The translations under genes were made by a program, and so were the position numbers. From an uncultured Ruminococcus sp. (GTDB lineage Bacteria; Bacillota; Clostridia; Oscillospirales; Ruminococcaceae), in the NCBI GenBank assembly GCA_946183385.1, contig CAMHBN010000162.1:1-5022 (forward strand): a DNA stretch of 5,022 nucleotides, read 5' to 3'. The notes under the pieces are model-generated. The model made no database searches, was not told the origin of the DNA, and saw only the letters and a program-made list of their open reading frames with translations. This document shows positions 1-5,022 of the stretch, in pieces (positions within the stretch are counted from its first letter, which is position 1; each line of letters starts with the position of its first letter).

Positions 1-166
1 CTCGGACTTCGTGAAGAGCGTCACGGGGGTGGATAATGTGTGCGAGAGGAGCGCCGTTCTATGCAGCGGCGGGAAGCTCGTACTGCGCAAGACTGCGGCG
101 GACGGCGTGACGGTCGCTGCCGCGGAAATGCCTGTAATTCTTGATTTCGGAAGGAAGATGCTGTAA
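1..166 (+). CDS. cbiG: CbiG, cobalt-precorrin-5A hydrolase (C-terminal fragment)
   Basis: This is the 3' end of a gene cut by the left edge. Reading from base 2 gives 54 codons and a TAA at 164-166. The peptide has the hallmark end of the CbiG C-terminal domain: GVDNVCERSAVL near its start, then a GKLVLRKTA strand and a GVTVAAAEMPV strand. In the family, CbiG opens the ring-A delta-lactone of cobalt-precorrin-5A and releases the C20 carbon as acetaldehyde, a step specific to the anaerobic (early cobalt insertion) route. The catalytic region lies upstream and cannot be checked. The stop shares one base with the next start (TAATG), so the two are probably translationally coupled. The assignment rests on the short C-terminal motif plus its place directly before cbiH, which is a common gene order. 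Confidence 0.85.
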   Translation, partial: SDFVKSVTGVDNVCERSAVLCSGGKLVLRKTAADGVTVAAAEMPVILDFGRKML

Positions 167-888
167 TGCTTTACGTTGTTGGTATCGGCGCGGGAAGCCG
201 CGAGGGTATGACTATTGCCGCTCAGCAGGCTATCGAACGTAGCGCCCTCATCGTCGGTTATACCAAGTATGTGGAGCTCGTCAGGGCGGTCTTTCCCGAG
301 AAGGAGTTCGCCTCGACGGGTATGAAGCAGGAGCGCGAGCGCGTAGAATTTGCGCTCAGGGAAGCAGCCGACAAGGTCGTTTCCCTCGTTTGCAGCGGCG
401 ACCCGCAGCTCTACGGTATGGCGGGGCTCGCTTTCGAGCTGAGCGTGAATTACCCCGATACCGAAATTGAAGTTGTCGCGGGAGTTTCGGCGGCCTTCAG
501 CGGCGGGGCTGTCCTCGGTTCACCACTGACGCACGACTTCGCCGTGATAAGCCTCTCCGACCTTCTCACGCCGATGGATAAGATACGAAAGCGTCTTGAG
601 TGCGCGGCTGACTGCGATATGACGATAGTCCTCTATAATCCGTCGTCCAAAAACCGCGCCGACTACCTCAGAAATGCCTGCGATATTGCGCTGAAATACC
701 GCTCGGGAGATACGGTCTGCGGCTACGTTCGGAATATCGGCAGGGACGGTCAGGAGAGCCGCGTCCTCACGCTCGCGGAGCTGCGCGATACGCAGGTCGA
801 TATGTTCACGACCGTCTTCATCGGGAACTCCGAAACCAAGGTGATTGGCGGTAAAATGGTCACTCCGAGAGGGTACGGAAATGTCTGA
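166..888 (+). CDS. cbiH: CbiH/CobJ, cobalt-precorrin-3B (cobalt-factor III) C17-methyltransferase
   Basis: This 240-residue protein belongs to the tetrapyrrole SAM-methyltransferase family. In the anaerobic route it methylates C17 and drives ring contraction, forming the delta-lactone intermediate cobalt-precorrin-4; it acts in the cytoplasm. Visible motifs are an N-terminal glycine loop VVGIGAG (4-10), GMKQERERVEFAL (52-64), the SAM-site motif SGDPQLYGMAG (77-87), then VVAGVSAA (103-110), SPLTHDFAVISLSDLLTP (119-136, strongly diagnostic of CbiH/CobJ), VLYNPSSKNRADYL (155-168), and the C-terminal GNSETKVIGGKMVTPRGY (220-237). The length is normal for a single-domain enzyme, and it lacks the extra iron-sulfur domain found in some long CbiH proteins. 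The start is ATG at 166, with GGAAGGA at 149-155 upstream. It follows cbiG with a 1-nt overlap and overlaps cbiJ by 8 nt. Oddities: Ala replaces the usual Pro in the GIGPG and VPG loops, and Met follows LLTP where Trp is common. Confidence 0.95.
   Translation: MLYVVGIGAGSREGMTIAAQQAIERSALIVGYTKYVELVRAVFPEKEFASTGMKQERERVEFALREAADKVVSLVCSGDPQLYGMAGLAFELSVNYPDTEIEVVAGVSAAFSGGAVLGSPLTHDFAVISLSDLLTPMDKIRKRLECAADCDMTIVLYNPSSKNRADYLRNACDIALKYRSGDTVCGYVRNIGRDGQESRVLTLAELRDTQVDMFTTVFIGNSETKVIGGKMVTPRGYGNV
867..873 (+). promoter_or_regulatory. Ribosome binding site deciding the cbiJ start
   Basis: GAGAGGG lies 7 nt before the ATG at 881, inside the last codons of cbiH. It supports ATG 881 over the in-frame TTG at 845, which has no comparable site and would add 12 residues before the conserved N-terminal strand. 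Confidence 0.7.
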
Positions 889-1624
889 GCTGCTCATTTT
901 CGGCGGTACGACCGAGGGGCGCGAGCTCGCGGAATACTGCGTCAGGAACGGTGTAAGCACCGATGTTTCGGTCGCGACCGAGTACGGAGCATCGCTGCTC
1001 CCGCGCGGCGTGAATGTGCTGTGCGGCAGGCTCGACGCGGAGAAAATGACGGCTCTGCTGGGCGGAAACAGGTACGGAACGGTCGTTGACGCGACTCACC
1101 CTTATGCCGTCGAAGCCACGGCAAATATAAGGTCTGCCTGCGAAAATACGGGCGTGAGGTACCTGCGGCTCATCCGCAAAAGCTCCGCTTCCTGCGGGCG
1201 GACCGTGCGCGATATGGCGGAGCTCGTTCGGCTCCTCAACGGCTCGGAGGGCGCGGTGCTGTGCACCCTCGGGAGCAAGGCGCTGCGCGAGCTGACGGGT
1301 GTGCGGGACTACCGCGAAAGGCTGTGGGTGCGCGTCCTGCCGTCGGAGGAGGTGCTCGCGCAGTGCAGTGAGCTCGGCTACGATGCGGCAAAGGTCATAA
1401 GCGAAAAAGGTCCGTTCACGGTGGAGCAGAATGTCGCGCACCTGCGGAAAAGCAGCGCGGCTGTGCTCGTCACAAAGGAGAGCGGCGAAACGGGCGGATA
1501 CTCCGAAAAAGCCGAAGCTGCGCGACTTTGTGGGGTTGAGATGATAACGCTTGTACGTCCGTCGGAGAGCGGGTACAGCTTTGAGGAAATTGTTGAGATC
1601 ATTGGAAGGGAGCTGAAAAAATGA
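881..1624 (+). CDS. cbiJ: CbiJ/CobK, cobalt-precorrin-6A reductase
   Basis: This 247-residue protein is the expected size for the CobK/CbiJ family. It reduces (cobalt-)precorrin-6A to precorrin-6B with a nicotinamide cofactor in the cytoplasm. Diagnostic motifs run in family order: N-terminal nucleotide-binding-like LLIFGGTTEGRELAE (4-18), VDATHPYAVEATANIRSAC (69-87), YLRLIRK (94-100), LGSKALREL (130-138), WVRVLP (149-154), KVISEKGPFT (171-180), and VTKESGETGGYSEKAEAA (197-214), followed by VEMITLVRP (219-227). In the family, the VTKESG...GG...EK block near the C-terminus closes the substrate and cofactor pocket. The start at ATG 881 puts the GGTTEG loop directly at the N-terminus, as usual, and has a good Shine-Dalgarno. 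The gene begins 8 nt before cbiH ends, and its TGA overlaps the cbiET start as ATGA. In this operon it sits directly before the enzyme that uses its product. No key motif is missing. Confidence 0.95.
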   Translation: MSELLIFGGTTEGRELAEYCVRNGVSTDVSVATEYGASLLPRGVNVLCGRLDAEKMTALLGGNRYGTVVDATHPYAVEATANIRSACENTGVRYLRLIRKSSASCGRTVRDMAELVRLLNGSEGAVLCTLGSKALRELTGVRDYRERLWVRVLPSEEVLAQCSELGYDAAKVISEKGPFTVEQNVAHLRKSSAAVLVTKESGETGGYSEKAEAARLCGVEMITLVRPSESGYSFEEIVEIIGRELKK

Positions 1625-2811
1625 AGGTTTACATCGTCGGTACGGGTATGGACGGTGCACAAACACTCACGAGGGAAGCCGAAAATGCGATAAACGAGGC
1701 GGGGCTCCTCATCGGTGCGGAGCGTGTTCTGCGCCCGTTCAGCGGGCTCGGGAAGGAGACGCATATCGCCTATATTGCGCGGGATATCGCAGATAAGCTC
1801 GGCTCCGCCGACTGCGGTGCGGCGGCTGTTCTCATGTCGGGGGACTGCGGTTTTTTCAGCGGCGCAAGGAAGCTCCTGCCGCTCCTTGAGGGGCATGATG
1901 TGCGCATTGTCGCGGGGGTGTCGTCCGCCGCGTATTTCTGCGGAAAAGTCGGCTTGTCCTACGAGAAAATGAAGTTCGTCACGCTGCACGGCAGAGCCTC
2001 GAATATCGCGGTAAACGTCAGAATGAACGAGCGCTGCTTCTTCCTCCTCGGCGGGGAGATGTCCGCTGCCGACGTGTGCGCGCGGCTGTGCGAGTTCGGG
2101 ATGGGCGGTGTTACCGTGCATATCGGCTCCGACCTCGGCTACGAAAATGAGCGTATCATGGTCGGAAAAGCAAGCGAGCTCGTTGACTGCGAGGCGGGCG
2201 GATTGTCAGTGATGATCACCGAGAACCGCGATGCGCCGGGGTTTGTACCGTCTGCTATAAGCGACGACAGCTTCCGACGTGAGACTGTTCCGATGACGAA
2301 GGCGGAGGTGCGCTGTGCCGCCGTTTCAAGGCTGAATATATGCGCGGATTCCGTCGTCTGGGACGTCGGCTGCGGGACGGGCTCGGTGTCCGTTGAAGCC
2401 GCGTATCGCTGTCCCGACGGAAAGGTGCTTGCCTTCGACAAGAAGCCCGAGGCGGCGGCTCTGACCGCCGAAAATGCGCGGCTTTTCGGGTGCGACAACA
2501 TCGAAGCGGTCACGGGTGAATGTCCCGAAATACTGGCGGATGCGCAGGCTCCCGACAAGGTGTTCATCGGCGGGAGCTCGGGGAATATGGAGGGGATCTT
2601 TGAGGCTGTGTGCTCGAAAAATCCGCGGGCTGATGTCGTAGTTACGGCGGTGTCACTCGAGACTCTGCACGAAGCTGCCGACTGCTTTGAGCGGCGCGGG
2701 ATATCGCCATATATCGCGCAAATCGCCGTAACGCGAACGAGAAAGATCGGCTCGCACACGATGCTCGACGCGCTGAATCCCGTGTTCATCGTCAGCGGGA
2801 GGCTCGCGTGA
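1621..2811 (+). CDS. cbiET: CbiE-CbiT fusion (CobL-like), precorrin-6B C5,15-methyltransferase (decarboxylating)
   Basis: This 396-residue bifunctional protein has the architecture of CobL. Residues 1 to about 200 are CbiE, a tetrapyrrole methylase: VYIVGTGMDG (3-12), MSGDCGFFSGARKLL (72-86), IVAGVSSAAYFCGKVGLSY (96-114), TLHGR (121-125), FFLLGG (140-145) and MITENRD (198-204). A short linker with PGFVPSAISDDSF (206-218) leads to CbiT, about 222-396, a class I Rossmann methyltransferase: PMTKAEVR (224-231), SAM motif I WDVGCGTGSVSVEAA (247-261), a later acidic strand AFDKKP (271-276), FIGGSSGNM (315-323) and VVVTAVSLETL (339-349). CbiT methylates C15 and decarboxylates the C12 acetate; CbiE methylates C5; together they give cobalt-precorrin-8. 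The start ATG 1621 overlaps the cbiJ stop by 4 nt, with GGAAGGGAG at 1604-1612. The stop overlaps the cbiA start as GTGA. The frame is intact across the domain boundary, so this is a true fusion. Confidence 0.95.
   Translation: MKVYIVGTGMDGAQTLTREAENAINEAGLLIGAERVLRPFSGLGKETHIAYIARDIADKLGSADCGAAAVLMSGDCGFFSGARKLLPLLEGHDVRIVAGVSSAAYFCGKVGLSYEKMKFVTLHGRASNIAVNVRMNERCFFLLGGEMSAADVCARLCEFGMGGVTVHIGSDLGYENERIMVGKASELVDCEAGGLSVMITENRDAPGFVPSAISDDSFRRETVPMTKAEVRCAAVSRLNICADSVVWDVGCGTGSVSVEAAYRCPDGKVLAFDKKPEAAALTAENARLFGCDNIEAVTGECPEILADAQAPDKVFIGGSSGNMEGIFEAVCSKNPRADVVVTAVSLETLHEAADCFERRGISPYIAQIAVTRTRKIGSHTMLDALNPVFIVSGRLA
2797..2802 (+). promoter_or_regulatory. Ribosome binding site for the GTG start of cbiA
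   Basis: GGGAGG ends 5 nt before the GTG at 2808, inside the last codons of cbiET. It supports the GTG start, which is required because the Walker A loop begins only seven residues later and no ATG precedes it. Confidence 0.7.
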
Positions 2812-4160
2812 GGCGCGTGCTTATCGGCGGCACCAACAGCGGCTGCGGAAAAACGACCGTTACCTGCGCTGTTCTTGCAGCTTTGAAACGCCGTAGGATA
2901 GCCGTTTCCGCGTTTAAGTGCGGTCCCGATTATATCGACCCGATGTTCCACCGAAAGGTCATCGGCGTGCCGTCGCACAATCTCGACAGCTTCTTCTGCG
3001 GCAGGGACACGCTGCTGTATCTGCTCGATGAGTACGGCGGAAACAGCGATATATCAGTTATCGAGGGCGTTATGGGATTCTACGACGGAGCTGTCGGGAG
3101 CGCTCATTCCGTCTCCGAGCTGACCGGAACTCCCGCGGTCATCGTCATCGACTGCAAGGGTATGAGCGACTCGATCGGTGCGGTAATAAGCGGTTTTCTG
3201 CACTACCGTCCGAACAGGATAGCGGGCTTTATCTTCAACCGTCTGCCCGAGAAGCTGATACCGCTCGCGAAAAAGCTGTGCGGTGAGCTCGGGACTGCGT
3301 ATTTCGGCTGTCTGCCAAAGTGCGATGTCACAGTCGAGAGCCGCCATCTCGGGCTCGTGACTGCCGATGAGGTCGCCAATATAAGGGAGAAACTCGACCG
3401 TCTCGGCGAGCTCGCGGAGCAGTTCATCGACATCGACGGACTTCTCGGTGCGGAGTGCCCGCCGCTGCCGAGCTTTGTTCCTCCTGTGATTCCGAGCGTC
3501 CCGAATCCGCCTGTTATAGCCGTTGCGCGCGACAGGGCGTTCTGCTTCATCTACAGCGAGAACATCGGGCTCCTCGAGAAAATGGGGTGCAGGATCGAAT
3601 ACTTCTCGCCTCTTACCGACAGCGCCGTTCCGCGGGCTGACGGGCTCATTCTCAGCGGCGGTTACCCTGAGCTGTACGCGGCGGAGCTGTCCGCGAATAC
3701 GGCTATGCTCGCGAGCGTGAAAAGCTGTATTTCAGGCGGTATGCCGACTGTCGCGGAGTGCGGCGGGTTCATGTATCTGCACGATAAACTGGTGGAAAAA
3801 AACGAAAGCGCTTACAATATGGTCGGCGTTATAAGCGGAGAGGTTTTCCCGACAGTAAGGCTTCAGAGATTTGGCTATATTACGTTGACTGCAAGTGCGG
3901 ATAATCCTTTGTGCGAACGCGGAAAATGCATAAAAGCGCACGAGTTCCACTACTGGGAGAGCTCGGACTGCGGCGATGGCTTCAACGCCGAAAAAGCCGA
4001 TGGCAGAACGTGGAAATGCTGCCACGTGAGCGGCAGTCTGTACGCGGGATTTCCGCACATTAACCTGCTCTCGGACATTTCGCTCGCGGAACGTTTCGTG
4101 AGAAAATGTATCAGCTACGGAGTGAAAAATGGACAGGATAAAACAGATAAGCAAGTCTGA
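2808..4160 (+). CDS. cbiA: CbiA, cobyrinate a,c-diamide synthase (glutamine-hydrolysing)
   Basis: This 450-residue protein is the usual size for CbiA. It amidates the a and c acetate side chains of cobyrinic acid using ATP and ammonia released from glutamine. The N-terminal ATP-dependent synthetase domain has a Walker A loop GTNSGCGKTTVT (8-19), FKCGPDYIDPMFH (36-48), the HNLDSFF block (57-63) and IEGVMGFYDG (85-94). A linker at about 210-235 is rich in proline. The class I glutamine amidotransferase domain starts near 236, with LILSGGYPELYAAEL (280-294), the nucleophile Cys318 in AECGGFMYL (316-324), HEFHYWESS (378-386) and the C-terminal GSLYAGFPHINLL (409-421), where His417 is the likely triad histidine. 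DYIDP and the HEFHY block separate it from cobyric acid synthase CbiP. It starts with GTG, overlapping cbiET by 4 nt, and its last ten codons overlap the cobT start. It is rich in cysteine (19), and the DNA from about 3781 to 3960 is AT-richer than the rest. Confidence 0.95.
   Translation: MRRVLIGGTNSGCGKTTVTCAVLAALKRRRIAVSAFKCGPDYIDPMFHRKVIGVPSHNLDSFFCGRDTLLYLLDEYGGNSDISVIEGVMGFYDGAVGSAHSVSELTGTPAVIVIDCKGMSDSIGAVISGFLHYRPNRIAGFIFNRLPEKLIPLAKKLCGELGTAYFGCLPKCDVTVESRHLGLVTADEVANIREKLDRLGELAEQFIDIDGLLGAECPPLPSFVPPVIPSVPNPPVIAVARDRAFCFIYSENIGLLEKMGCRIEYFSPLTDSAVPRADGLILSGGYPELYAAELSANTAMLASVKSCISGGMPTVAECGGFMYLHDKLVEKNESAYNMVGVISGEVFPTVRLQRFGYITLTASADNPLCERGKCIKAHEFHYWESSDCGDGFNAEKADGRTWKCCHVSGSLYAGFPHINLLSDISLAERFVRKCISYGVKNGQDKTDKQV
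4119..4122 (+). promoter_or_regulatory. Ribosome binding site deciding the cobT start
   Basis: GGAG lies 6 nt before ATG 4129, within cbiA. An in-frame TGA at 4123-4125 rules out any earlier start, and the next start-like codon downstream (a TTG at codon 34) would remove the conserved KPLGS motif. ATG 4129 is therefore the only good choice despite the 32-nt overlap. Confidence 0.65.
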
Positions 4161-5022
4161 CAAATCAGCATATATAGCCGCAAAACAGCGCTGGGACAGC
4201 ATCGCGAAGCCGCTCGGGAGCTTCGGCTTGCTCGAAGAGATGATACAGAAAATTGCCGCGGTGCAGGGGACTCCAGACGTCGATATATCGGCGCGGACGG
4301 CGGTCGTTATGTGCGGCGACCACGGCGTTGTCCGCGAGGGCGTGACCCAGTGCGGGCAGGAGGTCACGGCGGAATGCGCGCGGGCTGTCGCGGAGGGACG
4401 CTCCAACATCAATGCGGTCGCCGATGCGTTCAATGTCGATGTTGTGGCTGTCGATGTCGGTATCGCGGGCGATGTCGGGTGCGGCGGGCTCGTGGATAAA
4501 AAGGTCGTCCGCGGAACTGGCGATATCGCGGTCGGGAGCGCGATGACCGCGGAGCAGACCGAGCGCGCGATAGCCGTCGGGATGGACATAGTGAAGGAGC
4601 TCGCGGAGCGCGGCGCAAAGCTCGTAATTACGGGCGAAATGGGCATCGGGAATACCACTCCCACAGCCGCTATAGCATCGGTGTTGCTCGGACTTCCGCC
4701 CGAAAAAACGACGGGCAGAGGTGCGGGACTTTCGTCTGCGGGGCTGCAAAAAAAAGTGGACGTTGTGAGGCGGGCGATCGAGGTGAATAAGCCGTCCGCG
4801 GACAAGCCTTTCGAGCTCCTGCAAAAGCTCGGCGGGGCTGAAATTGCCGCGATGACGGGGCTTTTCCTCGGCGGCGCGTACTACCGTGTGCCCGTCGTCA
4901 TCGACGGCGTAATTTCGGCTGCAGCGGCGGCTCTCGCCTGTGCGATGAATCCACTCTGTGCAGACTATATGCTCGCGAGCCACTGCTCGGTAGAGCCTGC
5001 CGGCGAGGGACTTCTCGGCTTC
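4129..5022 (+). CDS. cobT: CobT, nicotinate-nucleotide--dimethylbenzimidazole phosphoribosyltransferase (3' end off window)
   Basis: This frame has 298 codons and no stop before the right edge; family members are about 350 residues, so roughly 50 are missing. CobT transfers phosphoribose from nicotinate mononucleotide to the lower-ligand base, giving alpha-ribazole 5'-phosphate for the nucleotide loop. Motifs in family order are RWDSIAKPLGSFGLLE (21-36), MCGDHGVVREGVT (61-73), INAVADAF (94-101), VDVGIAGD (108-115), the phosphate-binding GEMGIGNTTPTAAIAS (169-184), GRGAGLSSAGLQKKV (196-210), GGAEIAAMTGLFLGGA (235-250), VPVVIDGVISAAAAALA (254-270) and SHCSVEP (284-290). The LGEGxGA motif that carries the catalytic glutamate in characterised CobT should come just after the edge and cannot be checked. 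The start overlaps the cbiA end by 32 nt. The segment QCGQEVTAEC (74-83), near the expected base pocket, differs from the more usual form with Pro after the second position. The actual base used cannot be told from the sequence. Confidence 0.95.
   Translation, partial: MDRIKQISKSDKSAYIAAKQRWDSIAKPLGSFGLLEEMIQKIAAVQGTPDVDISARTAVVMCGDHGVVREGVTQCGQEVTAECARAVAEGRSNINAVADAFNVDVVAVDVGIAGDVGCGGLVDKKVVRGTGDIAVGSAMTAEQTERAIAVGMDIVKELAERGAKLVITGEMGIGNTTPTAAIASVLLGLPPEKTTGRGAGLSSAGLQKKVDVVRRAIEVNKPSADKPFELLQKLGGAEIAAMTGLFLGGAYYRVPVVIDGVISAAAAALACAMNPLCADYMLASHCSVEPAGEGLLGF

Noticed and set aside
1..166. Possible cobalamin riboswitch or promoter before cbiH
   Set aside because: The stretch is coding for the CbiG C-terminus up to the base shared with the cbiH start, so there is no untranslated leader.
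845..880. TTG at 845 as an earlier start for cbiJ
   Set aside because: It would add 12 residues before the conserved N-terminal strand and increase the overlap with cbiH to 44 nt. ATG 881 has a better ribosome binding site.
860..1666. Long open frame of 268 codons on the minus strand across cbiJ
   Set aside because: It lies opposite a gene with clear family motifs throughout. Its translation is rich in Arg, Ala and His with no recognisable domain, as expected for an antisense shadow in GC-rich DNA.
2139..2978. Open frame of 279 codons on the minus strand opposite cbiET and the cbiA start
   Set aside because: Low-complexity Ser/Ala/Pro/Thr composition, no motif, and it spans the junction of two well-supported genes.
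3885..3905. Promoter-like TTGACT followed by GATAAT inside cbiA
   Set aside because: The spacer is only 9 bases, far from the usual 16-18, and the site sits within a conserved coding region in an AT-rich patch where such matches arise by chance.
3732..4983. Two long minus-strand frames (3732-4805 and 4165-4983) opposite cbiA and cobT
   Set aside because: They overlap each other in different frames as well as cobT, and show Ser/Thr/Pro- or Arg/His-rich composition without domains. The + strand frame carries every CobT motif.

Overview
The window is one uninterrupted run of cobalamin (vitamin B12) biosynthesis genes, all on the + strand. Coding sequence fills it from edge to edge, with no intergenic DNA. 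The order is cbiG (3' end only), cbiH/cobJ, cbiJ/cobK, a cbiE-cbiT fusion, cbiA, and cobT (open at the right edge). Every gene overlaps the next, by 1, 8, 4, 4 and 32 nt, and each start has a purine-rich Shine-Dalgarno sequence inside the preceding gene. It therefore looks like the middle of a polycistronic, translationally coupled operon whose promoter, any riboswitch and the terminator lie outside.

Layout: bases 1-166 hold the last 54 codons of CbiG (cobalt-precorrin-5A hydrolase). Bases 166-888 encode the C17 methyltransferase CbiH, 881-1624 the precorrin-6A reductase CbiJ, and 1621-2811 a two-domain CbiE-CbiT protein (C5 methylation plus C15 methylation with decarboxylation). Bases 2808-4160 encode CbiA, which amidates cobyrinate at a and c, and 4129-5022 the first 298 residues of CobT, which activates the lower-ligand base. 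Four products act on the corrin ring, CbiA begins side-chain amidation, and CobT feeds nucleotide-loop assembly. CbiL, CbiF, CbiD, CbiC, CbiP, CbiB, CobU and CobS are not here and would have to be encoded elsewhere, probably in flanking DNA.

Organism: CbiG marks the anaerobic, cobalt-early route. The DNA is GC-rich (about 67% in two typical 60-base lines I counted) yet uses ATA and AGG codons, the Shine-Dalgarno sites are strong, and the proteins are rich in cysteine. A strict anaerobe such as a GC-rich member of the Clostridia (Oscillospirales/Ruminococcaceae type) would fit. This is inference from style and not a proven assignment.

I found no mobile element, RNA gene, CRISPR array, or sign of an undescribed system. 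The observations in the second part are modest: tight coupling, the fusion, some unusual residues in conserved motifs, an AT-rich patch inside cbiA, and a homopolymer run in cobT.
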